Below, one piece after another: positions 9,424-19,700 of a stretch of DNA of 53,373 bases. The first letter of the stretch is position 1, and each line of letters starts with the position of its first letter. Origin of the DNA: Caulobacter sp. (GTDB lineage Bacteria; Pseudomonadota; Alphaproteobacteria; Caulobacterales; Caulobacteraceae); assembly GCA_019636175.1 (NCBI GenBank), contig JAHBYC010000002.1:126759-180131 (forward strand), written 5' to 3'. A model generated the notes under the pieces. That model had not been told where the DNA came from and did not search any database. It was given only the letters and a program-made list of their open reading frames with translations. The position numbers and the translations under genes are program-made.

Positions 9424-10068
9424 ATGAGCGGCGACTTTCAATACCGACCCCGATTTGTCGACATTCGCGTCCGCCCCCCCAAGCCCGGGGAGGCGGAAGC
9501 GGAGGCTGACGTCCACGCCCTGAAGCCGGGAGAGAAGCCTTGCGACTTCGCCGGCTGCCGCGCGGCGGCCACCGCCCGCGCGCCCAAGTCGCGCGAGCTG
9601 ATGCATGAGCACTACTGGTTCTGCCAGTCGCACGCGGCCGAATATAACAAGCAGTGGAACTTCTTCTCCGGCATGAGCGACGAACAGGTCGCCGCCGCCC
9701 AGGCCGCCCGGGTGACCGGCGAGCGCCCGACCTGGAGCTTCAAGGCCTCCAACCGCAGCCGCGAGTCCGCCGCCGCGACCAACAATCCGCAGGGCTTCGC
9801 CGACCCCTTCAGCCTGTTCGGTTTCGCCAAGAGCGATGTCGTCCACCCGCATCGCGCGGACGGTCGGCAGCTGGGCAAGATGGAGCGCGGCGCCCTGGCC
9901 GACCTCGACCTGCCCGACACCGCAGAGGCCGCCGAGATCAGGACCCGCTATCACGAGTTGCTGAAGCGCTGTCACCCCGACAGCAACGGCGGCGACCGCT
10001 CGGCCGAACACCGGCTGCAGCGCGTCATCCAGGCCTGGAAGACCCTCAAGAAGGCCAAGCTGGCCTGA
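9424..10068 (+). CDS. C-terminal J-domain co-chaperone-like protein
   Basis: A protein of about 214 residues with a J-domain at its C-terminus (roughly residues 150-214) rather than the N-terminus: [20 protein letters not shown], with the HPD motif at about residue 184, and a following helix ([15 protein letters not shown]). HPD stimulates DnaK-type Hsp70 ATPase. The N-terminal half has cysteines and a histidine in a possible zinc site (CDFAGC at 40-45 and CQSH at 67-70). A GTG directly precedes the ATG at 9424; neither has a strong Shine-Dalgarno. Divergent from bolA, followed by the oppositely oriented PAP2 gene. The client is unknown. Confidence 0.88.
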   Translation: MSGDFQYRPRFVDIRVRPPKPGEAEAEADVHALKPGEKPCDFAGCRAAATARAPKSRELMHEHYWFCQSHAAEYNKQWNFFSGMSDEQVAAAQAARVTGERPTWSFKASNRSRESAAATNNPQGFADPFSLFGFAKSDVVHPHRADGRQLGKMERGALADLDLPDTAEAAEIRTRYHELLKRCHPDSNGGDRSAEHRLQRVIQAWKTLKKAKLA

Positions 10069-10072
10069 GATC

Positions 10073-10813
10073 CTAATCGGCCAGTCCCGGCCGACCCAGC
10101 CCCAGGCCCTTGGCGGCCAGCCAGCAGGCCATGGCCCAGGCCGCGCCGACACACCATCCGGCCAGCACGTCGCTGGGCCAGTGGACGCCCAGATAGACCC
10201 GGCTGATCCCCACCAGCAGGGTCAGGGTCACGCCGGTCGCCAGGGCGAAGACCCGCACCCGCCGCCGCTGCGCGAACCGCGCGATCAGCACCCCGAGACT
10301 CAGATAGACCACCGCCGAGAGCATGGCGTGGCCGCTGGGAAAGCTGGCGTTGACCGCCTCCACCAGCCTCAGGCTCTCCTCGGGGCGCGGCCGGGCGAAC
10401 AGGGCCTTCAGCCCCTGGCTGATCACCACCCCGCCGCCGCTGGCCAGGACCAGCACCGCCGCCTCGCGCCACCGCCTCAGGCTGGCGAACAGCCCCGCCG
10501 CCGCCAGCACCACCAGCACCAGCACCGCGATCGACCCCAGGGAAGTGATGTCCATCAGCGCCGTGCGCAGCCACAACGGCCCCACCGTGGTCGTCGGGTC
10601 GTCGGTCATCCGCAGCATCAGCAAAACGGCGCGGTCGATCTTCAGGGTCTCGCCCTCGGCCACCTCCTCGGCGATGCTCAGAAACGCCCACAGCCCCGCC
10701 GCGCCGGCCAGGCAGGCGGCGACCACCGCCGGCTGGCGGCGGGCCAGGCGACGGACGAAGTCCCGCCCCCGAACCCACCGGCCCCGCCACGACATCGCAG
10801 ACTTCTCCGTCAT
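10073..10813 (-). CDS. PAP2-family membrane phosphatase
   Basis: A 246-residue polytopic membrane protein with the three-part phosphatase signature of the PAP2/type 2 phosphatidic-acid phosphatase family: KALFARPRP (motif 1), FPSGHAM (motif 2) and [12 protein letters not shown] (motif 3). These residues form a vanadium-haloperoxidase-like active site that hydrolyses lipid phosphates such as undecaprenyl diphosphate, phosphatidate or phosphatidylglycerol phosphate. Several hydrophobic helices are visible, including [16 protein letters not shown] and [16 protein letters not shown]. The ATG at 10813 has AGGA about 8 bp upstream and is divergent from cobS across 63 bp. The lipid substrate cannot be assigned. 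Confidence 0.88.
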   Translation of the reverse strand: MTEKSAMSWRGRWVRGRDFVRRLARRQPAVVAACLAGAAGLWAFLSIAEEVAEGETLKIDRAVLLMLRMTDDPTTTVGPLWLRTALMDITSLGSIAVLVLVVLAAAGLFASLRRWREAAVLVLASGGGVVISQGLKALFARPRPEESLRLVEAVNASFPSGHAMLSAVVYLSLGVLIARFAQRRRVRVFALATGVTLTLLVGISRVYLGVHWPSDVLAGWCVGAAWAMACWLAAKGLGLGRPGLAD

Positions 10814-10876
10814 CTCGTCAATTCCTGCCGAACAGATGTTTGCCGAACGCGCGGACTGCGGTATCGAACCAGCAAC

Positions 10877-11884
10877 ATGGCTGATCCTATCGAAAACCCC
10901 GCCGCCGATCCCCTGCTGAGCCTGGTTCCGGACAAGCAGGTTTCCATCCGTGACGTCTTCGGCGTCGACAGCGACATGATGGTTCCGGCCTTCAGTCACC
11001 GCGACAGCCATGTGCCGGAAATCGACGAGGCCTACCGCTTCGATCCCCAGACCACCCTGGCGCTGGCCGCCGGCTTCGCCTTCGACCGCCGGGTGATGGT
11101 GCAGGGCTACCACGGCACCGGCAAGTCGACCCACATCGAACAGATCGCCGCCCGGCTGAACTGGCCGCTGGTGCGGGTCAACCTCGACAGCCATGTCAGC
11201 CGGATCGACCTGGTCGGCAAGGACGCCATCGTCCTCAAGGACGGCAAGCAGATCACCGAATTCCGCGAAGGCATCCTGCCCTGGTGCCTGCAGCGTCCGA
11301 TGGCGCTGGTGTTCGACGAATACGACGCCGGCCGACCGGACGTGATGTTCGTCATCCAGCGCGTGCTGGAAGCGGGTGGCAAGCTGACCCTGCTCGACCA
11401 GAACAAGGTGATCCGCGCCAACCCCTATTTCCGCCTGTTCTCGACGACCAACACAATCGGTCTGGGCGACACCACGGGCCTCTATCACGGCACCCAGCAG
11501 ATCAATCAGGGCCAGATGGACCGCTGGTCGATCGTCACCACGCTCAACTACCTCGACCACGACGTCGAGGCCGAGATCGTGCTCAGCAAGAACCCCCGCT
11601 ACGCCAACGCCGAGGGCCGCCGCACCCTGGCCGCCATGGTCCGCGTCGCCGACATGACCCGCAACGCCTTCATGAACGGCGACATCTCCACCGTCATGAG
11701 CCCCCGCACGGTCATCACCTGGGCCCAGAACGCCGAGATCTTCGGCGGCGACATCGGGCTCGCCTTCCGGATGACCTTCCTCAACAAGTGCGACGAGCTG
11801 GAGCGGCCGACGGTGGCGGAGTTCTACCAGCGCGCGTTCGGGGAAGACCTGCCGGAGAGCGCGGCGCGGGTGAAGGTGGCTTAA
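10877..11884 (+). CDS. cobS: Aerobic cobaltochelatase subunit CobS
   Basis: A 335-residue AAA+ MoxR-like ATPase that, with CobT and CobN, inserts cobalt into hydrogenobyrinic acid a,c-diamide in aerobic cobalamin synthesis. Visible are Walker [10 protein letters not shown], Walker B-type [10 protein letters not shown], sensor STTNTIG and the CobS-typical N-terminus [10 protein letters not shown]-like ([19 protein letters not shown]). Full length compared with the family. CobT, which normally follows directly in alphaproteobacteria, is not present downstream: the gene is followed after 32 bp by an AT-rich island with an oppositely oriented gene. CobT may lie elsewhere in the genome or be lost. 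Confidence 0.95.
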   Translation: MADPIENPAADPLLSLVPDKQVSIRDVFGVDSDMMVPAFSHRDSHVPEIDEAYRFDPQTTLALAAGFAFDRRVMVQGYHGTGKSTHIEQIAARLNWPLVRVNLDSHVSRIDLVGKDAIVLKDGKQITEFREGILPWCLQRPMALVFDEYDAGRPDVMFVIQRVLEAGGKLTLLDQNKVIRANPYFRLFSTTNTIGLGDTTGLYHGTQQINQGQMDRWSIVTTLNYLDHDVEAEIVLSKNPRYANAEGRRTLAAMVRVADMTRNAFMNGDISTVMSPRTVITWAQNAEIFGGDIGLAFRMTFLNKCDELERPTVAEFYQRAFGEDLPESAARVKVA

Positions 11885-12860
11885 TACAAGCTTCAATATA
11901 AAAATAGCAATGCCATCTAATTGGCACCCTTTGAACTCCGCCGCCTGGGAGTCTTTGAAAAATAGGCATCTACCTCGCCTACACTTTCAAGCATATAACT
12001 CAACACGTCTTTATCATCTAAGCTTTTGATATTGGATAATATTTGCTTTTTATTTGTAGATTTTGGAGCTCGAACGACGATAAAATCGCCGTCAGAAATA
12101 TCTATTCCTGCAAGTTGAGAGCTTCTAATTGATGCTATAAATCCATCACAGTACGATCCGAGCGCCTTGTTGGAGAGAATTGAAGTGCACAAGAATTTTT
12201 TCTTTGAACCCGCAGCTGATAATACAATGTAATAAGATAGAAGACCCCCTATCGTAATATTTTCAAATGGATCTATTTCTTCATCTGTATTTAAATCAGC
12301 ATTTTTCTGAGTTTCTGTATTAGCGTTATCATTTATGCTGTCCATCATGGCCGTTACGTTTCTCGCGACCTGATCTATTTTTTCGTGTGGAAATGATGCT
12401 GCAGAAGCAGCGATGGAATTCGCGGCGTCTTGAAGCTGAACGGTTGCATCTGACACTGATTTCGAAGCGAAACTTATCTCCTCAATGCCCTTTGCAATAC
12501 CTTGGCTTGAATTCAGAGATTGAGATATCGCAACCATGGCAAGAACAAAGGAGGCAAATCCCAGAGCAAAACTTAATATTTCTGGCAGCCTTGGAACTGA
12601 TGACCAGTTCACACTCAAAGAAATTATAAGAAGAAATCCCAATATGCCGATAATATAATAGAAATGAACGCGATTTATTTTCATATCGACCCCCCCAAAT
12701 ACGTTTGTTCTTTCGAAAGCGATCCTACCCCTTAGCTGCACACTCGTCGAGGTTGATTTGTGATCGCCCCCCACTCAATTAGGCGATCGATTGAGACCGT
12801 TGGGGAATGTGGTGCCTTTACTCAGACGCCGTGTCGTGTTGCAGCTAATAGCTAACGCCA
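11885..12860. other. AT-rich island, probable horizontally acquired DNA
   Basis: Base composition changes abruptly from GC-rich coding DNA at the cobS stop to long A/T-rich runs (for example around 11995-12060 and 12600-12690), and returns to the background by about 12780-12860. The island holds a single complete gene on the minus strand. I see no transposase, integrase, tRNA gene or clear direct repeats at its edges. Confidence 0.75.
11917..12684 (-). CDS. Unknown membrane protein in the AT-rich island
   Basis: A 255-residue protein with two N-terminal membrane helices (about 8-26, YYIIGILGFLLIISLSV, and 34-56, LPEILSFALGFASFVLAMV), a helical linker with regular Ala/Ser spacing (about 60-105), an acidic region (DLNTDEEIDPFEN), and a C-terminal cytoplasmic-looking domain ending in a basic tail (TPRRRSSKGAN). 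The ATG at 12684 has a GGGGGG ribosome site 5 bp upstream; a longer GTG start at 12774 is less convincing. Codon use is unlike its neighbours (many AAT, ATA, TTT codons). I do not recognise the family. A small standalone gene with two helices plus a soluble domain is an architecture seen in defence and effector genes, but this is inference. Confidence 0.8.
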   Translation of the reverse strand: MKINRVHFYYIIGILGFLLIISLSVNWSSVPRLPEILSFALGFASFVLAMVAISQSLNSSQGIAKGIEEISFASKSVSDATVQLQDAANSIAASAASFPHEKIDQVARNVTAMMDSINDNANTETQKNADLNTDEEIDPFENITIGGLLSYYIVLSAAGSKKKFLCTSILSNKALGSYCDGFIASIRSSQLAGIDISDGDFIVVRAPKSTNKKQILSNIKSLDDKDVLSYMLESVGEVDAYFSKTPRRRSSKGAN

Positions 12861-12926
12861 CATTTGGTTCACTGCATTGGCTCCCCACCGGCGCAACCGC
12901 CTTTCCCCTTGTCCGTTGCGCTCCAT

Positions 12927-13703
12927 ATGAGCGTCATGACCTTCTATCGCCCTGAAAAGCCGCCGCTGCGCACCTATGCCGTGCTGGCCGCCGCCATCCT
13001 CGCCGTCGCCGCGGCGCCGATCCTGTCCCTGACCGGAACTCTCAGCGCCGAGGCCTTCGCCAGCAGCGGCGACGACACCCTCCGCGCCGCGCCTTACGCC
13101 TTCTCCATCTGGGGCCTGATCTACCTGGCCCTGCTGGGATACGCGGTCTGGCAGATGCTCCGCCAGGCGCCCGAGACGCCCGCCCTGCGGGCCATGGCCT
13201 GGCCCTCTGTGATCGCCATGAGCGGCTGCGCGCTGTGGCTGCTGGCGGCGGGACTGGAACTGAAGGCGGCGACCGTGATCATCATCGTCGGCTCGGCGGC
13301 GGCGGCGATCCTTGGCCTGTTCCGCGCCATCCCCCACATCAAGGGTCTCGGCCGGGCCAGCAGCTTCTTCATATTCTGGCCGATGGGCCTGCTGGCCGGC
13401 TGGCTGACCATCGCCAGCGCCATCAACATCCTCACCGTCCTGACCGCCTGGGGCCTGATCACCCCCGCCACGGCCCTGCCGGCCGCCCTGATCGGCATTC
13501 TCGCGGTGCTGGCCGTAGGGTCTGCGGTGGTCTGGCGCCTGGGCAGGATGACCTATGGCCTGCCCATCGCCTGGGGCCTGGTCGCGGTGTTCGTCGCCGA
13601 GCTGGCCGCCAAGCCGCTGGTCGCCTGGGTCGCCCTGGTCGCCGCGATCGCCATGCTGGCTGTCAGCCTCTACGCGGGCGGGCCGTTCCGCACGAGGTCC
13701 TGA
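12927..13703 (+). CDS. Polytopic membrane protein, TspO-related (AFSIWGLIYL type)
   Basis: About 258 residues with eight or so hydrophobic segments. The motif AFSIWGLIYLALLGYAVWQ after a first extramembrane loop is characteristic of proteins annotated as TspO/MBR-related or tryptophan-rich sensory proteins; tryptophans recur in later helices (GCALWLLAAGLEL, FFIFWPMGLLAGWL). TspO proteins bind porphyrins and related ligands, but membership in the functional TspO group is not proven here. ATG codons at 12927 and 12936 are both possible starts. The 3' end overlaps the 3' end of the convergent VOC gene by 34 bp. Separated from the AT-rich island by about 100 bp. Confidence 0.75.
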   Translation: MSVMTFYRPEKPPLRTYAVLAAAILAVAAAPILSLTGTLSAEAFASSGDDTLRAAPYAFSIWGLIYLALLGYAVWQMLRQAPETPALRAMAWPSVIAMSGCALWLLAAGLELKAATVIIIVGSAAAAILGLFRAIPHIKGLGRASSFFIFWPMGLLAGWLTIASAINILTVLTAWGLITPATALPAALIGILAVLAVGSAVVWRLGRMTYGLPIAWGLVAVFVAELAAKPLVAWVALVAAIAMLAVSLYAGGPFRTRS

Positions 13704-14086
13704 CCCGCCTGAGCCAAACTCAGCATATTGCCCTCGCTGTCCGGGAAGAAGGCGACCTTCGCCGCGCCGTCGGGCGCAGTCCAGATGCCCAGGGCGTCCT
13801 GGCCCATCCCCTCGTAGATCGTCATGACCACCCCCTTGGCCTTCAGCGCCTGCACGGCCGCGACGATGTCAGGCACATTCCAGCCGACAACCGGATGGGT
13901 CCCCGGCTTCCACCCCGGCAGGGCGGTCATGCGGATCTCCGCGCCGGCGCCGAACTGCAGGAAGTCCCCGAAGCCATCGCTGCTCTTCAGGGTCAGACCC
14001 GGGATGTCCTGGTAGAAGGCCAGGGCGCGGGCCCGGTCGACGACCTGGACGAAGGCCACGGGCGTGGCGGAGGGGGTGATGGACAT
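13670..14086 (-). CDS. VOC (glyoxalase/bleomycin-resistance) superfamily protein
   Basis: A 138-residue protein with two beta-alpha-beta-beta-beta modules: PVAFVQVVDRARALAFYQD in the first and NVPDIVAAVQALKAKGVV in the second, ending in AKVAFFPDSEGNMLSLAQ. The terminal Glu of the SEGN segment is the usual metal ligand in metal-dependent members. AAGGAG 8 bp before the ATG at 14086 fixes the start. Substrate unknown; members include dioxygenases, isomerases and antibiotic-binding proteins. Its 3' end overlaps that of the upstream + strand gene. Confidence 0.87.
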   Translation of the reverse strand: MSITPSATPVAFVQVVDRARALAFYQDIPGLTLKSSDGFGDFLQFGAGAEIRMTALPGWKPGTHPVVGWNVPDIVAAVQALKAKGVVMTIYEGMGQDALGIWTAPDGAAKVAFFPDSEGNMLSLAQAGQDLVRNGPPA

Positions 14087-14211
14087 CAGTCGTCTCCTTA
14101 TCGCCGAACCTTGGCGCTGGACCGCATCGCGGGCAATCATCCCGACAGGTGATTTTGCGGGAACGCCCGGAAGACTTGGCCAATCGCGAACCGGAAAGGC
14201 ATGGTCGGATC

Positions 14212-14799
14212 ATGTGCAACAACTACGCAAACCACATCCCGCCTTCGGAAATCTTCGAGATCTTCAGCGACCACCGCCTGCCGCTGATCTTTCCGGACGG
14301 CCCGCCGAATCTTGAGCCCAACGACGATATCCGCCCGACCGACGCCGCCCCGGTGATCCTGCCGGCATCGGATCATTCGATACTGCTTCGTATGAAATGG
14401 GGCCTCACGCCCAGCCAGCCCAAGCGTCCGCCGGTCATCAACTATCGCTCGGAGGGCCGCCGCTTCGAGCGCGGGCGCTGCCTGGTTCCCGCCTCCAGCT
14501 TCTATGAGTTCACCGGCGACAAATACCCCAAGACCCGATGGCGGTTTTCCCGCGCCGACGGCCAGTGGTTCTGCTTCGCGGGCTTCCACAGCGGCGAGGG
14601 CGAGGCCGCCCGTTTCGCCCTGCTGACCTGCGCGCCCGGCCCCGACATCGCCCCGACCCACGACCGCCAGCCGGTGGTGCTGGAACGCGCGGACTGGGAT
14701 CGCTGGCTGGCCGGCGAGGATGGCCTGCTGACCCCCTCCCCCGCCGGAACCTGGACCCTCGCCGAGGCGCCGCGGGCGGCGAAGGGATCGCTGCTTTAG
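14212..14799 (+). CDS. SRAP-domain abasic-site processing protein (YedK/HMCES family)
   Basis: A 195-residue SRAP protein. Removal of Met1 would expose Cys2, which forms a thiazolidine crosslink to abasic sites in single-stranded DNA. Active-site equivalents are Cys2, Asn77 in VINYRSE, Glu99 in ASSFYEF and His150 in APTHDRQPVVL. The family usually starts MCGR/MCNL; here it starts MCNNYANH. The ATG at 14212 is therefore preferred over a longer frame from 14149, since Cys must be at position 2. The role is to shield abasic sites at replication forks. No SOS-type LexA box was recognised upstream. Confidence 0.92.
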   Translation: MCNNYANHIPPSEIFEIFSDHRLPLIFPDGPPNLEPNDDIRPTDAAPVILPASDHSILLRMKWGLTPSQPKRPPVINYRSEGRRFERGRCLVPASSFYEFTGDKYPKTRWRFSRADGQWFCFAGFHSGEGEAARFALLTCAPGPDIAPTHDRQPVVLERADWDRWLAGEDGLLTPSPAGTWTLAEAPRAAKGSLL

Positions 14800-14808
14800 G
14801 CGCTACCC

Positions 14809-16590
14809 CTACCCCGCGAACGGCCAGAACACCGAAATCAGCAACGGCGCCACCAGCAGGATCAACAGCGACAGCGGCGCGCCCAGCCGGGCGTAGTCGC
14901 CGAAGCGGTAGCCGCCCGGCCCCATGATCAGGGTGTTGCACTGGTGGCCGACCGGGGTAAGGAAATCGCAACCTGCCCCGACCGCCACCGCCATCAGGAA
15001 CGGATCGGCGCTGAGCCCCAGCTGTTTGGCCAAGCCCATGCCGATCGGCGCGACGATCAGCACCGTGGCGGCGTTGTTGAGGAAGGGGGTGGCGATCATC
15101 GCCACCAGCATCATCGCTGTCAGGGTCAGCAGCGGCGGCAGGCCATGGAAGGCCCCGGAGAGGGCGTGGGCGATCAGGTCGGAACCACCGCTGGTCTGGA
15201 TCGCGTCGCTGACCGGGATCAGGCAAGCGACCAGGATCAACAGCGGCGCGTCGAGCGCCGCGTAGGCCTCGCGCATCTTCAGGGCGCCGACCGCCACCAC
15301 CGCCACCGCGGCGGCGAAGAAGGCCCCCGCCACCGGGGCCACGCCGGTCGCCACCAGCACCATGGCCGCCAGCAGGATCGCCGCCGGGGCGAAGGCGTGG
15401 CGAATGCCGCCCAGCCGCACCGCCCGTTCGGCCAGGGGCAACAGTCCCAGCGCCTGCAGCGCCATCGGCAGCCCCTGTTCACTGCCCTGCAGCACCAGCA
15501 GGTCGCCGCCCTTCAGCCTGGCCTTGGAGATGGGGCCGGTCATCCGGTGGCCGGCGCGGCTCAGCCCCAGCAGATTGACCCCATAGGCCTCGTTCAGCGA
15601 CACGCTGCGGGCGCTGGCCCCGATCAGTTCGCTCTGCGGGCCGATCACCGCCTCGACCACCCGCACCTCGTCGGTCGGCTCGGCCAGGACCACCGGCCGG
15701 TCGGCCAGGCTCAGCTTGAAGCCGGCGCGGACGATCAGCTCGTTCAGCTCCTGCTCCTCGCCCTCCAGGACCAGGGTGTCGCCGGGATGGATGAGACGGT
15801 TGGCGTGGGGCCCGGAAATCCGCTTGCGGTCGCGCAGGATCGAGACCACCCGGGTGCTGCCGTCGCCGAAATTGTTGATGTCGGCCACCCGGTCGGACTT
15901 GAAGGTCCAGTCCTCGGGCGCCTCGACCTCGGTCATATAGGCCTTGGAGGCCAGGGCCGCGTCGATGTCGATGGCCGCCTTGCGGTCGCGCGGCAGCAGC
16001 CGGTAGGCGAAGGTCACATAGAGGATGGCGATGACGGTCAGCAGGCCGCCGACGGGCATGTAGTCGAACATGCCGAACGCCTCGCCCGTGGCGCTGGCCC
16101 GCACCTCGCTGACGATGATGTTGGGCGAGGTGCCTACCAGCACGGCCAGCCCGCCGACCAGGGAGGCGAAACTCATCGGCATCAGCAGCCGCGAGGCCGG
16201 AACCTTGGTGCGTTTGGCGATCTGAAGGGCGCTGGGCATCATCAGCGCCAGGGCGCCGACGTTCTTGCTCAGCATCGACAGCACCGCGGTCACCGCCGAA
16301 AACACCGGCACCTGGCTGCGTTCGGTCTTCAGCTGCGGAACCAGCGGCGCCAGCAGGGTGTCGACCAGTCCCGACCGCGCTACCGCCGCGCTCAGCACCA
16401 GGGCGCTGCCGATGATGATGACGATGTCGTTGGCGAAGCCGTCGAAGGCGTTCTTGACCGGCACCACCCCGATCGCGACCCCGATGGCCAATGCCCCGAG
16501 CGCCACCAGATCATAGCGCCAGCGCCCCCAGATGAAGGCGATGACCGTCAGCCCGACCAGACCGAAAGACAGCCCTTGCTGCACGGTCAT
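14809..16590 (-). CDS. SLC13/DASS-type anion permease with two TrkA-C (RCK_C) domains
   Basis: A 593-residue permease. The N-terminal half has helices and the family segment GGLAVLVGTSPNIIVSE; the centre (about 210-385) has two cytoplasmic TrkA-C domains (LIHPGDTLVLEGEEQELNEL and RLKGGDLLVLQGSEQGLPMA); the C-terminal half has more helices with the mirrored signature ATPFLNNAATVLIVAPIG and the ending CDFLTPVGHQCNTLIMGPGG. This layout is typical of bacterial SLC13-like transporters for sulfate or dicarboxylates, where the RCK_C insertion may bind regulatory ligands. Single gene; its stop is 10 bp from that of the convergent SRAP gene. Substrate not assignable. Confidence 0.9.
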   Translation of the reverse strand: MTVQQGLSFGLVGLTVIAFIWGRWRYDLVALGALAIGVAIGVVPVKNAFDGFANDIVIIIGSALVLSAAVARSGLVDTLLAPLVPQLKTERSQVPVFSAVTAVLSMLSKNVGALALMMPSALQIAKRTKVPASRLLMPMSFASLVGGLAVLVGTSPNIIVSEVRASATGEAFGMFDYMPVGGLLTVIAILYVTFAYRLLPRDRKAAIDIDAALASKAYMTEVEAPEDWTFKSDRVADINNFGDGSTRVVSILRDRKRISGPHANRLIHPGDTLVLEGEEQELNELIVRAGFKLSLADRPVVLAEPTDEVRVVEAVIGPQSELIGASARSVSLNEAYGVNLLGLSRAGHRMTGPISKARLKGGDLLVLQGSEQGLPMALQALGLLPLAERAVRLGGIRHAFAPAAILLAAMVLVATGVAPVAGAFFAAAVAVVAVGALKMREAYAALDAPLLILVACLIPVSDAIQTSGGSDLIAHALSGAFHGLPPLLTLTAMMLVAMIATPFLNNAATVLIVAPIGMGLAKQLGLSADPFLMAVAVGAGCDFLTPVGHQCNTLIMGPGGYRFGDYARLGAPLSLLILLVAPLLISVFWPFAG

Positions 16591-16720
16591 GCATAGATCT
16601 CGCGTTGCATGGATCGCCCCTTCGCTCGCTCAACGCGCCTGAACGACGAAGGTTCACGGGGCTGATCACGGGTCGGCGTCTGCCTCCAGCGATCATCCCC
16701 GAGGGCGTGCAGTTTCGGGT

Positions 16721-19700
16721 TCAGGTCACCAGGGCAGGCGGCGGTTCGCGGTCCGGCGCCTCGCCGGCCGTGCCCGTCGCCGCGCGGAGTTCGGCCTTGC
16801 GCTGTTTCCAGGTCTTGCCCCGCCTGCGCATCAGCCAGCCGATGAAGCCGAAGATGTCCTCGACGATGGTGAACATCACCGGCACGAACAGCAGGCTGAG
16901 AAGCGTCGAGGTGATCAGGCCGCCGATCACCGCAATGGCCATCGGCTGGCGGAACTCCACGTCCTCGCCCCAGCCCATGGCCACCGGCAGCATCCCGGCG
17001 CCCATCGCCACCGTGGTCATGATGATCGGCCGCGCGCGCTTGTGGGCGGCGTCCATCATGGCGTCATAGCGGGTCATCCCGCCGTTGCGCGCCTCGATGC
17101 CGTATTCGACCAGCAGGATCGAGTTCTTGGCGGCAATGCCCATCAGCATCAGCAGGCCGATCAGGGCCGGCATGCTGAGGTTGGTGCTGCTCACCAGCAG
17201 GGCGAAGAAGGCCCCGCCCATGGCCAGGGGCAGCGCCATCTGGATGGTGATCGGATGGGTGAAGCTTTTGAACAGCAGCACCAGCACCGCATACATCAGC
17301 AACACGCCGGTGACGAAAGCGGTCAGGAAGCCGACCCCCAGTTCGGCGAAGGCCTCGACATCGCCCGACGGCTGGATCGAGACCCCGGCGGGCAGGTTCT
17401 TGAGGGCCGGCAGATTCTTCACCGCCTTGTCGGCCTCGCCAAGCGCGATCCCATCCAGCTCGGCGTTGATGGTGGCGTTGCGGCTGCGGTCCAGACGGTT
17501 GATCTGGCTGGGACCGGCGCCGAAGGTCAGGTCAGCCACCGCCGACAGCGGCACCGCCTCGCCCGACGCCGTCGGCACCCGCAGGTTCTCCAGCACCGCC
17601 ATATGCTCCCGCGCATCCTCGGTCAGGCGGATGCGGATCGGGATCTGCCGGTCGCCGACGTTGAACTTGGGCAGCAGCTGGTCGATGTCGCCCAGGGTGG
17701 CGACCCGCACCGTCTGGCTGATGTCATTGGCCGACACCCCCATCCGCGCGGCCACGTCCGGCTTGGGCGTGACCAGGATTTCAGGTCGCGCGATGTCAGC
17801 GGTGTTGACCACATTGCTCAGGCCCTGCAGGCCGCGCATCTGGGTCTCGACCTCGCGGGCGGCGCGGGTCAGGGCCGGGCCGTCGTCGCTGGTCAGGGTC
17901 ACGTTGTAGAGCGGCGCCGAGCCATCGACCCCGAAGCGGATGCGGGCTCCGGGGATGTCGGCGAAGTCCTTGGCGATGTCCTTCTCGAATTCCTGCTGGC
18001 TGAGCTTGCGGTCCTTCTTGTCGACCAGGTTGGCGGTGATCGCCGCCCGCCGAACGTCGCTGAGCGCCGAGCCCGAGCCGCCCGGACCGGTGGCCGCCAG
18101 ACCCGCGCCGACGCCGCCGTAGACGCTCTTGACCTCGGGCCGCTTGAGCAGGACCTGGGTCATCTGCTGGACCACCGCGTCGGTGTCTTCCAGCGTCGCG
18201 CCCGGCGGCAGCTCGACCGACATGGCGCTGTAGCCCTGGTCGCCGGCGGGGATGAACTCGGCCGGAACCCGGGAGGCGACGAACACCGAGAGCACCAGGA
18301 ACAGGGTCCCCATGGCGAAGGACAGCCTGCGATGCCGCATGCCCCAGGCCAGGGAGGTGAGGTAGGGCCCCATCCAGAAGGGGTCCTTGTGCTCCGACAG
18401 CTTGGTGTTCGATTTCAGCAGGTAGGCGCTCATCAACGGGGTGAGCATCCGCGCCACCACCAGCGAGAACAGCACCGAGACGCAGGCCGCCAGGGCGAAG
18501 CTCTTGAAGAACTGCCCGACCACCCCCGGCATGAAGCCGACCGGCGCAAACACCGCTACGATGGTGGCTGTCGTCGCGACCACGGCCAGACCGATCTCGT
18601 CGGCCGCCTCCATCGAGGCCTGATACGGTTTGAGCCCGTATTGCTGCATATGCCGGACGATGTTCTCGATCTCGACGATGGCGTCGTCGACGAGGATGCC
18701 GATGGTCAGGCTGAGAGCCAGCAGGGTGACGACGTTGAAACTCTGGTCCAGCGGCGCCAGCACGGCGAAGGTCGGGATCAGGCTGAGCGGCATGGCCACG
18801 GCGGTGATCATCGTCGCCCGCCAGTCGCGCAGGAACAGGAACACCACAGCGACCGCCAGCACCGCCCCCAGCAGCAGGGCCTCGACCGAGGCGTTGTAGC
18901 TGGCCTCGACATACTGCACCGTCGAGGTGACTTCCTCGATCTTCAGATCCTTGCGTTCCTCGTCCAGCTTGGCGATCGCCTTGCGCACCGCCTTGCCGGC
19001 CTTGACCTCGCTGCCGTCGCGGGTGCGCAGCATCGAGAAGGACACCACTTCCTCGCCGTTGAACCGGGCGCGGATGCGCGGTTCGGTCCAGCTGTCGACG
19101 ACATTGCCAAGATCGCCCAGCCGCACGCTGCGCCCGCCGCCCAGCGGGATGCGCTTGTCGGCCAGCTGATCGACCGTGTCGGCCCCGCCAAGGGTGCGGA
19201 TGGCCCGCTCCTCGCCGCCGATGGTCGCCCGCCCGCCGGGAAGGTCGGCGTTGGCGGTCTTGAGAATCTGGCTGACCTGGGCGGCGGTGACCCCCTGGGC
19301 CGCCAGCTTGGCCGGGTCCAGCTCGACGCGGACCTCGCGCGTCACCCCGCCCTCGCGGGTCACCTGGGCGACCCCCGGAATGGCCAGCAGGCGCTTGGAG
19401 ACGTCGTTGTCGACGAACCAGCTCAGCTGTTCGGGATTGAGGCTGCCGGAGCGGACCACATAGGTGATCAGCGGCTGACCGGAGATGTCGATCCGCTGGA
19501 CGATCGGCTCGGGAATATCCTGTGGCAGGTCCGAGCGGATCGAGGCCACGGCGTTGCGCACGTCGTTGGTGGCCTTTTCCAGATCGGTGCCGATCTCGAA
19601 CTGCACGCTGGTGTTGGACACCCCGTCGCCCACCGTGGAACTGACGTGGCGCACGCCCTGCAGACCGGTCAGGGCGTCCTCGATCACCCGGGTGACCTGG

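Noticed and set aside
10814-10876. Cobalamin riboswitch before cobS
   Set aside because: The 63-bp gap is too short and shows no B12-box-like sequence.
10073-11896. 607-codon minus frame across PAP2 and cobS
   Set aside because: Only the part below 10813 is PAP2; the rest is the shadow of cobS.
12685-12774. Longer GTG start for the AT-rich island gene
   Set aside because: The added 30 residues are non-hydrophobic and the ATG at 12684 has a strong ribosome site directly before the first membrane helix.
14087-14211. SOS (LexA) box before the SRAP gene
   Set aside because: No GTTC-N7-GTTC or GAAC-N7-GAAC direct repeat was found in the upstream region.
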